Assembly: GCF_039539605.1 (NCBI RefSeq)
Contig: NZ_BAABDL010000017.1
Span: forward strand, 1-64,000
Length of the DNA: 64,000 bases
Direction: 5' to 3'
DNA from: Amphibacillus indicireducens
GTDB lineage: Bacteria; Bacillota; Bacilli; Bacillales; Amphibacillaceae
Part shown: in pieces, positions 1 through 9,106 of the stretch
How positions within the stretch are numbered: the first letter of the stretch is position 1
Layout of the letters: each line of letters opens with the position of its first letter
The notes under the pieces: generated by a model
What the model was told of the DNA's origin: nothing
The model's database searches: none
What the model saw: the letters and a program-made list of their open reading frames with translations, nothing else
Translations under genes and position numbers: made by a program

Positions 1-60
1 GGCATTCACTTTTGGCAATTTAATGGGCAAATCACCTATAAAAAATCAAGTTATGAATAA
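1..60 (+). CDS. Possible 3' end of a plus-strand gene (partial)
   Basis: The first 60 bases read without a stop in frame 1 as GIHFWQFNGQITYKKSSYE followed by TAA. The peptide, with its aromatic and glycine pattern, looks like the last beta strands of a small soluble protein; SnoaL/NTF2-like proteins often end this way, but 19 residues are too few to assign a family. If real, it is the only plus-strand gene here and converges on hflX, with a structured repeat between the two 3' ends. In B. subtilis ynbB and glnR follow hflX, so the gene order would differ here. Chance open frame is a real alternative. Confidence 0.35.
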   Translation, partial: GIHFWQFNGQITYKKSSYE

Positions 61-118
61 TGCAGGATTTATTATTTTTGTTTGGAGTCTTTCACTCTAA
101 TTTTTGATAAGAAAGGTC

Positions 119-242
119 GTCATCTGAAGACACTTCGCGTTCCGCGGGGATGGCCTCAGCTAACTTTTGTAGCAAAAATCGCTACAAAAGTGGATCTTCG
201 GCTCATCCTCTTCCCGCTGGAGTCTTCGTGTCTTCAGATGAC
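119..242 (+). repeat. Structured palindromic repeat, copy A
   Basis: Fifteen-base perfect arms (119-133 and 228-242, GTCATCTGAAGACAC and its complement) enclose GCGGG/CCCGC (144-148/213-217), GATG/CATC (149-152/204-207), a CTCTT bulge (208-212), a conserved AGCTAAC/GTGGATCT internal loop and an apical TTTTGTAGC/GCTACAAAA stem. Copies B (44264-44395) and C (33211-33376, inverted) share the plan but not the stem sequences. It sits between convergent 3' ends, so it could also act as a bidirectional terminator, although no U-run follows. A 63-codon frame across it is not credible as a gene. Confidence 0.85.
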
Positions 243-362
243 TATACGCTATTTCCGTTTAACTTTTAAGTGAGTGCGTACATATAAATGAAAGTCATTT
301 AGTTAAGCATTACTACTTACTTTGCGGTAAACCATAAATAGAATAGTTCAGGTTTTATATTG

Positions 363-1583
363 TTAACGCATTAAAGGGTGGTCCTCAGGTAAATAACCTT
401 CTACCTGGTAGGCTTGCTCATCTTCTAGAAAAACCTCTTTAACAATAATTGAAGATTGTTTATATTGTTGCAGTAATTTACCTTGATCTGCTGGAATCGT
501 CACTTTGTATCGTGACCAGATTTTTTTGATCAATTTTTCAGTTTCATCAAGGATCTTTTTACGATCCGCTTCTATAAAAGCACTAATAACAATTGATGGT
601 TTTAACATCGGAAGAAAATCATCTGTCAATTGATCATTTTTATTGTAGATTGTCAGCATTGGAATATGATCAGCATCTAGTTCTTTCAGTAGATCAAGTA
701 CCGTTTCTTGTTGTTGATCGTGGTCTGGATGTGATGCATCAACAACATGGTAAATTAAATCTGCTTCTGCCACTTCCTCCAGTGTCGATCTAAAAGCAGC
801 AATTAATTCAGTCGGTAAATCTTGCATAAAGCCAACTGTGTCTGTAATGATTGGCATCAAGCCTGATGGTAATTTTAATTTTCGTGACATTGGATCAAGT
901 GTGGCAAATAACTGATCCTCTTCAAAACTATCGCTATCTGTCAGGCGATTAAATAATGTTGATTTGCCTGCGTTTGTGTAACCAACTATTGCAATATTAA
1001 AGCTATGATTTAAGCGCCGTCTTTTACGGTACTGCTCACGTTGATTAACAACTGTTTTTAAGCGGCGTTTCACTTCATCAATTCGACGATTAATATGCCG
1101 ACGATCTGATTCTAGCTTTGTTTCACCAGGTCCACGTGTCCCAATACCACCTGCTAATCGAGATAAAGCAAGTCCCTGACCGTGTAATCTTGGTAATAAA
1201 TATTGATATTGAGCAAGCTCAACTTGTAACTTCCCTTCATTTGAAGTTGCTCTACTTGCAAAAATATCTAAAATCAATTGACTACGATCAATGACTGAGA
1301 CGCCTGTTTCGTTTTGGAGATTCCGCATTTGTGATGCAGATAATTCATCATTTGCAATAATTAAATCGATCTCCTCACTTTCAACAAGCGCTAAAATTTC
1401 TTCAAGCTTTCCTTTTCCTAAGTAGGTTGCAGGGTGTGGCTGATTGCGTTTCTGAGTAATCACTTCAATCACATCACCACGAGCTGTTTTAGTCAGTGAT
1501 TTAATTTCTTCAGTGGAATAATAAAACTGAGTATCGTCAACCGTCTGTCTTTGAACGGCTATGATTAAAATGTTTTCTGTCAT
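363..1583 (-). CDS. hflX: GTPase HflX (ribosome-splitting)
   Basis: HflX is a ribosome-associated GTPase that splits stalled or heat-damaged 70S ribosomes. The 406 residues show the N-terminal HflX domain (about 1-195, with the family motif GIGTRGPGE at 146-154), then a G domain with P-loop GYTNAGKST at 201-209, a DTVGFMQDLP switch and NKND for guanine recognition. A short C-terminal domain follows. Length is normal for the family. It lies 38 nt downstream of the spoVK-like gene, as in B. subtilis (spoVK-ynbA), and is probably co-transcribed with it. The upstream sequence gives a usable GAGG ribosome site before ATG. Confidence 0.96.
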   Translation of the reverse strand: MTENILIIAVQRQTVDDTQFYYSTEEIKSLTKTARGDVIEVITQKRNQPHPATYLGKGKLEEILALVESEEIDLIIANDELSASQMRNLQNETGVSVIDRSQLILDIFASRATSNEGKLQVELAQYQYLLPRLHGQGLALSRLAGGIGTRGPGETKLESDRRHINRRIDEVKRRLKTVVNQREQYRKRRRLNHSFNIAIVGYTNAGKSTLFNRLTDSDSFEEDQLFATLDPMSRKLKLPSGLMPIITDTVGFMQDLPTELIAAFRSTLEEVAEADLIYHVVDASHPDHDQQQETVLDLLKELDADHIPMLTIYNKNDQLTDDFLPMLKPSIVISAFIEADRKKILDETEKLIKKIWSRYKVTIPADQGKLLQQYKQSSIIVKEVFLEDEQAYQVEGYLPEDHPLMR

Positions 1584-1621
1584 GTTGCTCCCTCGTTTCT
1601 TATCGGTCGAACCATTTCTTG

Positions 1622-2521
1622 TTAGGTTAGAATATCATCTGCTGTTAATAATACAAGAATATCACCATCATAAACTTGTTGTTTGACTAGTCGAATGGAT
1701 TGATTTCTGATGATTTTTTCCACTAAATTTCTCACAAATCGACCATTGCTAAAATTCACGTTTGATTCTAGGTCAATTTTCTTTTTAATTAAATGAAACA
1801 ACTTAAATTCAGCTTCTTTTGTCAAAATATAATCACGTTTCGCCACCATCTGCTTAGCGATCGCTAATAATTGATCAGCATCATAGTCTTTAAATTCAAT
1901 GATAAACGGAAATCGTGAGCGAAGACCTGGATTTGTCTTGAGAAAGTAATCCATTTGTTTCGGATAGCCGGCAAGAATTAGCACAAATGATTGTTGATGA
2001 TTATCCATATGTGTCACCAACATGTCGATTGCTTCTTTACCAAAGTCCTTTGTACCACCACGAGCGAGAGAATAGGCTTCATCAATGAATAGCACACCAC
2101 CTTGAGCGCGTTTGATTAAGTCTCTTGTTTTATGGGCTGTTTGACCAATATATTCACCAACTAAGTCGGCCCGATCAACTTCAATCACTTTTTGTTCTGC
2201 TAAAACACCTAACTCGACAAACCATTTCGCTAATAGGCGGGCGACAGTTGTTTTGCCAGTTCCGGGATTTCCTTTAAAAAGCATGTGTAACGTTTGTGGT
2301 TCAACTTTTAAATTTGCTGATTGGCGACGTTTATTTATTTCAATCAAAGCATAAATCTCAACCATTTGATCATAAATAAAATCTAAGCCAACTAACCCTG
2401 TCAATTTTTTCTCGATCTGTTCAAATGGATTAGGTATAACGACTTTGTCTAGTTGTACCCGTTTCTGATCATGTTTCTGATCATGTAAAATGATATTGAT
2501 CTGATTGACTCTTGGTGTCAT
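1622..2521 (-). CDS. spoVK: SpoVK-like AAA+ ATPase (CbxX/CfqX type)
   Basis: A single-domain AAA+ ATPase of the CbbX/SpoVK family, required in B. subtilis for late spore maturation; its exact substrate is not established. Seen: Walker A GNPGTGKTT (84-92), Walker B VLFIDEA (about 147-153), a sensor region around LILAGYPKQMD and the arginine-finger segment NPGLRSRFPF. Length (299 aa) is close to the 322 aa of B. subtilis SpoVK. I start at ATG 2521; GTG at 2533 lies directly against the AAGGAG and is less well spaced, though the ATG spacing is itself rather long. Context between hfq and hflX matches the B. subtilis order. Confidence 0.88.
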   Translation of the reverse strand: MTPRVNQINIILHDQKHDQKRVQLDKVVIPNPFEQIEKKLTGLVGLDFIYDQMVEIYALIEINKRRQSANLKVEPQTLHMLFKGNPGTGKTTVARLLAKWFVELGVLAEQKVIEVDRADLVGEYIGQTAHKTRDLIKRAQGGVLFIDEAYSLARGGTKDFGKEAIDMLVTHMDNHQQSFVLILAGYPKQMDYFLKTNPGLRSRFPFIIEFKDYDADQLLAIAKQMVAKRDYILTKEAEFKLFHLIKKKIDLESNVNFSNGRFVRNLVEKIIRNQSIRLVKQQVYDGDILVLLTADDILT

Positions 2522-2603
2522 TTTATCGATCACTCTCCTTCACGTTATAAGTATACGCAAGTTGGAGAGAATTTTGCCCATCAATTTTGCATCACTAAAG
2601 ACA

Positions 2604-2641
2604 AAACAGGTGTAGAATTTTATATCTTCCTACACCTGTCT
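2604..2641 (-). terminator. Terminator after hfq
   Basis: On the minus strand a perfect 10-bp stem, ACAGGTGTAG paired with CTACACCTGT (2606-2615/2630-2639), is followed by TTTTGTCTTT. It ends the mutS-mutL-miaA-hfq transcript ahead of the spoVK-like gene. Confidence 0.8.
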
Positions 2642-2675
2642 TGCTATCAAACTATTAACCCCCAATTAAAACCAA

Positions 2676-2900
2676 TCATTCTGTTTCAAGTGTAATATTT
2701 TTTGCCGGGGAGAATGTTGAGATTGCATGTTTGAAAATAAGTTGTTGCTTTCCATCACTTTCAACTAATACGGTGAAGTTGTCAAAACCTTTAATGACAC
2801 CTCTTAATTGGAAGCCATTTGTTAAAATGACAGTCACCTGAATATAGTCTTTTCTTAATGCGTTTAAGTACTGATCTTGAATATTAACTGATTGAGCCAT
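2676..2900 (-). CDS. hfq: RNA chaperone Hfq
   Basis: Hexameric Sm-like RNA-binding protein of 74 aa that binds U- or A-rich RNA. The Sm1 region (LNALRKDYIQVTVILTNGFQ) and the Sm2 signature (FKHAISTFSP, the Gram-positive form of the YKHA-type motif) are both present, and the C-terminal tail is short as usual in Bacilli. It follows miaA by about 30 nt, the widely conserved miaA-hfq arrangement, and has a good AGGAGG upstream. A strong terminator follows it. Confidence 0.97.
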   Translation of the reverse strand: MAQSVNIQDQYLNALRKDYIQVTVILTNGFQLRGVIKGFDNFTVLVESDGKQQLIFKHAISTFSPAKNITLETE

Positions 2901-2931
2901 TGTATTTCCTCCTCTTTTCTATCTCTATATA

Positions 2932-3888
2932 TTAATAGTTCTCTATATCTTCAAAAATTCCTGCTAAATTTGCAGAAATTTTTTGAAAAACATGATTTTT
3001 CTTTTCAGGAGTGATTGCATACCATTTTACATTCAATTGATTTCTAAACCAAGTATACTGTCTTTTCGCATAGCGACGAGAATTGCGCTTCAACAATTCA
3101 ACTGCACGCGCTAAATCATATTCACCTTCAAAGTATGGAACGAATTCTTTGTAGCCAATCGCTTGCATCGATTGGGCATCTTTTAATCCATTATCATAAA
3201 AATATTTCACTTCGTCAATTAAACCTTTTTTAATCATTAAATCCACTCGTTGATCAATTCGTTGATAAAGGAGCGATCGCTCCATTTCTAATCCGATGAT
3301 GACTGCATCATAGATTGGCGTTTTTGATTGAGATTTTTGTAATTCTTTCATTGTTTGTCCAGTTCGATCATAAACCTCTAATGCCCGAATGACACGACGA
3401 ACATTGTTGGGATGAATTGTTTCTGCTTGAGCTGGATCAACTGTTTGTAGCCGTTGATAAACCGCTTCAATCCCCTTTACCTCAATTTCTTTTTCAATTT
3501 TCTCTTGATAAGTTAGATCACGCTTTTGGTCAGAAAATTGATAATCATATAAGATCGCATTAATATAAAGCCCTGTTCCACCGACAATAATTGGTAGTTT
3601 GCCACGTTGTTGGATCGCATCAATGTGTTCCTGAACTTGAGCTTGAAAGTTAGCGACTGAAAATGATTCGCTCGGTTCGACAATATCGATCATATGGTGG
3701 GGAATATTTTCTTTTTCGTCATCCGCTACTTTTGCTGTGCCAATGTCCATCCCCTGATAAATTTGCATTGAATCCCCACTGATCACTTCTCCATTATACT
3801 GTTTAGCTAGCGTGATACCAAGTGCTGTTTTCCCCACAGCTGTTGGACCAACAATGACGAGTATTTGATTATTTTTCTTTGCGCTCAT
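2932..3888 (-). CDS. miaA: tRNA dimethylallyltransferase MiaA
   Basis: Transfers the dimethylallyl group from DMAPP to the N6 of A37 in tRNAs reading U-starting codons (i6A37). P-loop GPTAVGKT (14-21), the DSMQIYQGMDIGTAK region that contacts A37, and the GGTGLYINAILY substrate motif are all visible; 318 aa is the usual length. Its ATG follows the mutL stop codon directly, implying translational coupling. MiaB, which methylthiolates this product, is normally encoded a few genes away next to ricA, but is not found in this window. Confidence 0.97.
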   Translation of the reverse strand: MSAKKNNQILVIVGPTAVGKTALGITLAKQYNGEVISGDSMQIYQGMDIGTAKVADDEKENIPHHMIDIVEPSESFSVANFQAQVQEHIDAIQQRGKLPIIVGGTGLYINAILYDYQFSDQKRDLTYQEKIEKEIEVKGIEAVYQRLQTVDPAQAETIHPNNVRRVIRALEVYDRTGQTMKELQKSQSKTPIYDAVIIGLEMERSLLYQRIDQRVDLMIKKGLIDEVKYFYDNGLKDAQSMQAIGYKEFVPYFEGEYDLARAVELLKRNSRRYAKRQYTWFRNQLNVKWYAITPEKKNHVFQKISANLAGIFEDIENY

Positions 3889-5721
3889 TTACATCACCCG
3901 CTTAAACAGTTTCTCCATTTCATAAGTTGAAAAGTGAATAATAATTGGTCGACCGTGTGGACATGTGAACGGATCTGTTGTCGTTCGCAATTCCGCTAAT
4001 AATTCAAACATCTCGTCATAATTAAGATGATGATTTGCTTTAATTGATCGTTTACAGGCCATCAAAATCGCCGCTTCTTCACGAAGTTTACTTAAATTTA
4101 TTTTACCATCTCGAATAATTTGCTCGACCATATCTCGAATCGTCTCTTCTTCTAATCCTGTTGGAAACCAAGTTGGATGTGAACGAACTAAATAAGTCGA
4201 TTGACCGAAATGTTCAAAAAACAAGCCTACATCCTCTAAATCTGCTTGATACTGTTCAAGCATTAATGCCTCTTGCTTAGAAAAATCAAATTGTAGTGGG
4301 ATCAATAATTGCTGCCGGTCACGCTCAACTTGACCGATTTTATCTCGGAAAAATTCATACTTAATTCTTTCTTGTGCTGCATGTTGATCGATCATGTAAA
4401 GTCCCTGTTCATTCTCAGCAACAATATATGTGCCGTGGTGCTGACCAATTGGATACATCACAGGAATCCGCTCTGTCTGCTCAACTTGAGCCAGTTCGAC
4501 TGCTTGATTGTTATCAACCGAATCTAATTGATCAAGTTCATATGTTTGTTTTTCTTCATATGCTTCAATTGCTGTTTTAGGTTGAGTTTGTTTTTGTTCA
4601 AACCCACTTGGCTGTTGATTCTCGATTGTCATATTTGTTGGATCAACGAGCGGTGTCTTTTTTGTGTGTTCAAACTGAAAGCTTTCTTGTTCAGTCTCTG
4701 CTTGTTTTGCTTTTTTTACAAGTGCATCGGGTATCAGTGTTTCTCGGCGAAATCGCTCTTGAATCATTGTTTCAATGGCTTGATAAAGTTCTTTTTCTTT
4801 ACTAAAACGAACTTCTAACTTAGCTGGATGGACGTTAACATCAACTAAAATTGGATCCATTGCAATTTGTAGGACAACAATTGGACTTCTACCAATCGGC
4901 AATAGTGTATGGTAACCTTTTAAAATCGCATGATTAAGTGGAATGTTGCGAATAAAGCGCCCATTAATAATCGTTGAGATAAATGATCGATTCGATCTTG
5001 TCACTTCAGGTTTCGAGATATAACCTGTGATGTGATAATCTAACGTTTTATGATCAATTTTTAGCATTTTTTTTGCAACAGAGACACCATAAATCTGGGC
5101 AATAATTTGAATTAAATCGCCACGCCCATTTGATTGAAACAAGCGTTTTTCATTATGATAAAGCTCAAATTTGATCTTAGGGTGAGAAAGACTTAACCGG
5201 TTAATCACGTCTGTTATATGTCCTAATTCAGTATGGATCGTTTTCATATGCTTCAAACGTGCTGGCGTATTATAAAATAAATGCTCGACCGTAATTTCCG
5301 TTCCCTGTCTCGCGTCTGAGCGATCACGGGTAACGATTTGACCACCGTCTAAGCTTAGTAATGTACCCGCTTCAGCTCCAGTTGATGTTTTTATCGTTAA
5401 TTGACTAACTGCTGCAATCGATGCAAGTGCTTCCCCTCTAAACCCTAACGTCCGCACGTGAAAGAGATCATTTTCCGAACGAATTTTACTCGTTGCATGA
5501 CGTAAAAAAGCTCGTTCAACATCAGCCGAGTCCATTCCAAAGCCATTGTCGGTAATCTTAATTTTGCGGAGACCAGCTTCTTCTACTTCAACTTTAATCA
5601 CCGTACTGCCGGCATCAATACTATTTTCAACCAGTTCTTTAATAACCGATGCAGGTCGTTCGACAACTTCACCTGCTGCTATTTTATTAGCTAAAACATC
5701 AGGCATCGTTTGGATTTTCAC
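3889..5721 (-). CDS. mutL: DNA mismatch repair protein MutL
   Basis: GHKL ATPase and nicking endonuclease of methyl-independent mismatch repair. The N-terminal ATPase domain shows IAAGEVVERPASV, DNGFGMD and GFRGEAL; a glutamine/glutamate-rich linker (about 340-420) joins it to the C-terminal domain. That domain carries the endonuclease motif DQHAAQERIKYE (starting about 445), ACKRSIKANHHL (about 554) and CPHGRP (about 587), so the metal-dependent nuclease appears intact, as expected in bacteria without MutH. The gene starts 3 nt after the mutS stop. Confidence 0.97.
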   Translation of the reverse strand: MKIQTMPDVLANKIAAGEVVERPASVIKELVENSIDAGSTVIKVEVEEAGLRKIKITDNGFGMDSADVERAFLRHATSKIRSENDLFHVRTLGFRGEALASIAAVSQLTIKTSTGAEAGTLLSLDGGQIVTRDRSDARQGTEITVEHLFYNTPARLKHMKTIHTELGHITDVINRLSLSHPKIKFELYHNEKRLFQSNGRGDLIQIIAQIYGVSVAKKMLKIDHKTLDYHITGYISKPEVTRSNRSFISTIINGRFIRNIPLNHAILKGYHTLLPIGRSPIVVLQIAMDPILVDVNVHPAKLEVRFSKEKELYQAIETMIQERFRRETLIPDALVKKAKQAETEQESFQFEHTKKTPLVDPTNMTIENQQPSGFEQKQTQPKTAIEAYEEKQTYELDQLDSVDNNQAVELAQVEQTERIPVMYPIGQHHGTYIVAENEQGLYMIDQHAAQERIKYEFFRDKIGQVERDRQQLLIPLQFDFSKQEALMLEQYQADLEDVGLFFEHFGQSTYLVRSHPTWFPTGLEEETIRDMVEQIIRDGKINLSKLREEAAILMACKRSIKANHHLNYDEMFELLAELRTTTDPFTCPHGRPIIIHFSTYEMEKLFKRVM

Positions 5722-5724
5722 GGT

Positions 5725-8295
5725 CTAGTCCTCCTCTTTTAGCAGTTGCTGAAGCTGATAAAGTTGATTCATCGCTTCAATTGGTGTTAATTCCATAATA
5801 TTAATCGCTTTAAGCTGTTGCTCAAGTTGACTCGGCTCTTTATCTTTTGCCTGTTCAGCTGGTTCATTGATGAAAAAACTTAACTGATCGGATTGATCAC
5901 TCACTTGTTCAGGAGTTTTTGTTTGTTCTAATTGCTCTAAAATGACATTTGCCCGCTCAATGAGTGAGGCTGGAAGCTCAGCCAATTTAGCTACATGAAT
6001 CCCATAACTCTTATCAGCAGGTCCACTTCTAATTTGATGTAAAAAGACGACTCGCCCATCAAATTCCTCAGCTCGAACATGGATATTCTTTAGTCTCGTT
6101 AAATGATCAGCTAAACTCGTCAGTTCATGATAGTGAGTCGAAAAGAGTGTTTTTGCCCCTAAGTAATCATGAACGTACTCCATAATGGCTTGAGCAAGCG
6201 CCATCCCATCATACGTGCTTGTCCCACGTCCAATCTCATCAAGTAAAATTAAACTATTTTCCGTTGCATACGTTAACGCATGCTTCGCTTCTAGCATTTC
6301 AACCATAAATGTACTTTGGCCACCGACTAAATCATCTGATGCACCAATTCGGGTGAAAATTTGATCAAAGATCGGTAATTTTGCTTGTTCCGCTGGGACA
6401 AAGCAACCAATTTGAGCCATGATCACAGTTAATGCCACTTGCCTCATATACGTACTCTTACCTGACATATTCGGTCCGGTAATCAATAAAATTTGGGTGT
6501 CTTGATCTAAATACACATCGTTTGGCACATATGTTGCGTCACTCATTACCTTTTCAACGACTGGATGACGACCTTTGACAATCTCTAACTCACCTGTCGT
6601 CGTTAAGTCTGGGCGACTGTAGCCTTGTTGCTCACTAATCGTAGCAAAACTTTGGAAGACATCCAGTTGGCCAATTTCAGTTGCCAATTGTTGTAAGCGT
6701 GGAATATAGTCGAGTACTTGTTCACGTATTTTTAGGAATAACTGGTACTCAAGTTCAACACTTTTTTCTTCAGCTGATAAAATCAAGTTTTCTTTTTCTT
6801 TTAATTCTGGTGTAATGTAGCGTTCTGCATTCGATAATGTTTGTTTTCGTTCGTATTTTCCTTCTGGTAGCAAATGCAGGTTCGCTTTTGTCACTTCAAT
6901 ATAATAGCCAAAAATTCGATTATAACCAATTTTTAATGATTTAATCCCTGTTGCTTGTCTTTCCTGGCTTTCTAACTCGGCAATCCATTGTTTCCCGTTC
7001 CTTGATGCATCACGGTACTGGTCAAGTTCATCATTAAATCCATCACGAATCATGTTACCTTCTTTAATCGTCATCGGTGGTTCATCGGTTAAGCTTTTTC
7101 CAAGGAACTCTTTTAAATCGGTTAATGGATCTAAAGCTTCGCCGAGCTTAATGATTTCTGCTTCAGTGAATGTTGCTAAAATCTCTTTTACATGTGGTAC
7201 TTTATCCAATGAAAGTTTTAACTGAATTAAATCACGTGCATTGACATTACCAAATGCAACGCGACCACATAAACGCTCAAGATCATAGATAGACTTTAAC
7301 TGGTCACGTAGTTCTTCGCGCTTAATATAGTCTGCCATTAGTCCTTCAACAAACTGATAACGTTTCTCTAACACTGAACGATTTAACAATGGACGCTCTA
7401 AAAACTTTTTCAGTTGACGTGCACCCATCGCAGTAACCGTTTGATCAAGCACCCATAATAAGCTACCTTGTTTCGACTTTTTAATAATCGTTTCTGTAAG
7501 TTCGAGATTTCGTTTTGAATACATATCTAGACCGAGGTATTGATTTAATTCAATCAATTGTAATGGTTTGATATGATCTAGTGCTCGTTTTTGCGTCGTT
7601 TCTAAATAGCTAATTAGCTGACTAAAACCAGTGATCAAATGCTCGTTATCAATTTCAGCAACTAAATGGCGATACGTTTCTGTTAATGATGATTTTTCAC
7701 TATATGAAATGGTTACATTTAATCGCTCAATTAAACTTTGCTTTTCTGCTTCTAGTAAACCCGTCGTTATAATCACTTCTTTGACTGGTCGGTTGTACAA
7801 CTCATTTAACACTTGTTCCCAGCCTGTCGTGACGAGTGCTCCACTCGTTTCACCTGTCGATAAATCAATATAAATCAGCGAGTATGTATCATCATCAAAA
7901 TCTGCTAAACTTGCTAAATAATTATTTTCTTTTTCATCTAACATGACACCGTCCATAACTGTTCCTGGTGTGATCAGTTGGACAACTTCACGTTTGACAA
8001 CTCCGACAGCATCTTTCGGATCTTCAACCTGTTCACAAATTGCAACCTTATAGCCTTTGTCAACTAAATTTTTGATATAGTTTGTCGCTGAATGGTGCGG
8101 GACCCCACACATTGGAATCCGGTCATCCCCACTACCGTTCCGGCTCGTTAATGTAATCTCTAATTCTTGTGCTGCTTTGATCGCATCATCAAAAAAGAGC
8201 TCATAAAAATCTCCTAATCTAAAAAATAAAAAACTATCCTGGTGCTGGGCTTTTATTTTTAAATATTGCTCAATCATTGGTGTGTATTTACTCAT
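5725..8295 (-). CDS. mutS: DNA mismatch recognition protein MutS
   Basis: Recognises base mismatches and small loops and recruits MutL. The mismatch-reading motif G-D-F-Y-E sits at 28-32, Walker A GPNMSGKST at 607-615, and Walker B with LLDEIGRGTST follows, as does the STHYHEL signature. A QLSFF sequence at about 804-808 matches the beta-clamp-binding pentapeptide known to tether Bacillus MutS to the replication clamp. Length (856 aa) is normal. It is first in a mutS-mutL-miaA-hfq unit with its own promoter. Confidence 0.98.
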   Translation of the reverse strand: MSKYTPMIEQYLKIKAQHQDSFLFFRLGDFYELFFDDAIKAAQELEITLTSRNGSGDDRIPMCGVPHHSATNYIKNLVDKGYKVAICEQVEDPKDAVGVVKREVVQLITPGTVMDGVMLDEKENNYLASLADFDDDTYSLIYIDLSTGETSGALVTTGWEQVLNELYNRPVKEVIITTGLLEAEKQSLIERLNVTISYSEKSSLTETYRHLVAEIDNEHLITGFSQLISYLETTQKRALDHIKPLQLIELNQYLGLDMYSKRNLELTETIIKKSKQGSLLWVLDQTVTAMGARQLKKFLERPLLNRSVLEKRYQFVEGLMADYIKREELRDQLKSIYDLERLCGRVAFGNVNARDLIQLKLSLDKVPHVKEILATFTEAEIIKLGEALDPLTDLKEFLGKSLTDEPPMTIKEGNMIRDGFNDELDQYRDASRNGKQWIAELESQERQATGIKSLKIGYNRIFGYYIEVTKANLHLLPEGKYERKQTLSNAERYITPELKEKENLILSAEEKSVELEYQLFLKIREQVLDYIPRLQQLATEIGQLDVFQSFATISEQQGYSRPDLTTTGELEIVKGRHPVVEKVMSDATYVPNDVYLDQDTQILLITGPNMSGKSTYMRQVALTVIMAQIGCFVPAEQAKLPIFDQIFTRIGASDDLVGGQSTFMVEMLEAKHALTYATENSLILLDEIGRGTSTYDGMALAQAIMEYVHDYLGAKTLFSTHYHELTSLADHLTRLKNIHVRAEEFDGRVVFLHQIRSGPADKSYGIHVAKLAELPASLIERANVILEQLEQTKTPEQVSDQSDQLSFFINEPAEQAKDKEPSQLEQQLKAINIMELTPIEAMNQLYQLQQLLKEED

Positions 8296-8330
8296 CGGCG
8301 CTAGCTCCTTAAATCAACTCTAATATTCCC

Positions 8331-8339
8331 ATTATAACA
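8331..8339 (-). promoter_or_regulatory. Likely sigma-A promoter (-10) of mutS operon
   Basis: The minus strand reads TGTTATAATGGG, a consensus TATAAT with an upstream TG-containing extension, about 40 nt before the mutS ATG. The hexamer 17 nt upstream (TTAATC) is a poor -35, so recognition would rest on the -10. Confidence 0.5.
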
Positions 8340-8369
8340 TATCGATCGGATCAGATTAAAATCATACCT

Positions 8370-8405
8370 AAAAAAATAAAGCGCACAGATGATCTGTACG
8401 CTTGC
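8370..8405 (-). terminator. Terminator after cotE
   Basis: Minus-strand stem AAGCGtACAGA/TCTGTgCGCTT (8379-8403) followed by TATTTTTTT. It separates cotE from the mutS promoter. Confidence 0.82.
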
Positions 8406-8409
8406 TTAT

Positions 8410-8967
8410 TTATTCTTCTACTGATGGGTCTAGATTAATCAGTTCTTCATCTGTTAATTCTGCAATCCAATCATCTTCATCATTGTCGTTACCAGTTGTT
8501 GCTGTTGGATCGACACGAACGGAAACTTTTGTATCACCGATTACTTCAACTAAAAATTCACGCTCAACTTCTGTCTTAATTTTTTGTGTTGATTTGTCAA
8601 TCGTGCACGATGTTGACTTCGGTTGTTGGAGTACTTTTGCGTAAACATCAACTTTATTACCCACTGTTTGCTTATCTTTAGCTGATAAGTCAATCAGATC
8701 AGTATAGTTCACGCGTTCAGTGACAACCTCTGTTTTAGTATGATCATTAAACGAATACCAAACGTTAATATCATAGCTGCCGTTTACTTCGACTTTATCA
8801 TCACCTTTTCGTTTCGCGTTATATAAATGATTAATGACCCAGCAACCTAATATACTCGATGGTTGATGTGATGGATTGACAACATGAGAATCCTCGTTAA
8901 ACTTACGACCTTTACCAATTACCGCTTTCGTGATAATTTCACGGTAGTCTTGATCCAAAAATGACAT
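8410..8967 (-). CDS. cotE: Outer spore coat morphogenetic protein CotE
   Basis: CotE directs assembly of the outer coat around the forespore. The 185-residue protein matches the family in its N-terminus (MSFLDQDYREIITKAVIGKG), the SILGCWVINHLY segment and a strongly acidic C-terminus (about 155-185), which in B. subtilis CotE contributes to interactions with other coat proteins. It lies directly upstream of mutS, the standard order. In B. subtilis transcription is under SigE and SigK; I could not identify a convincing copy of either promoter in the 263-nt leader. A good GGAGGT site precedes ATG. Confidence 0.94.
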   Translation of the reverse strand: MSFLDQDYREIITKAVIGKGRKFNEDSHVVNPSHQPSSILGCWVINHLYNAKRKGDDKVEVNGSYDINVWYSFNDHTKTEVVTERVNYTDLIDLSAKDKQTVGNKVDVYAKVLQQPKSTSCTIDKSTQKIKTEVEREFLVEVIGDTKVSVRVDPTATTGNDNDEDDWIAELTDEELINLDPSVEE

Positions 8968-9106
8968 ATTTACTAACCTCCATTCTTAATACTGTAGCTT
9001 ATGCAAATTCACTAGGCGAAGTGACACGCACCACCTAATCCATCCTATGCACTAGCCTAAGATGTGCTACTGAAAAGAGGTTAACAAATTAAATAACCAG
9101 GATTAA

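Noticed and set aside
82..273. 63-codon plus-strand frame across repeat copy A
   Set aside because: It consists almost wholly of the palindrome; the same sequence in copy B gives a different frame and product. No ribosome site.
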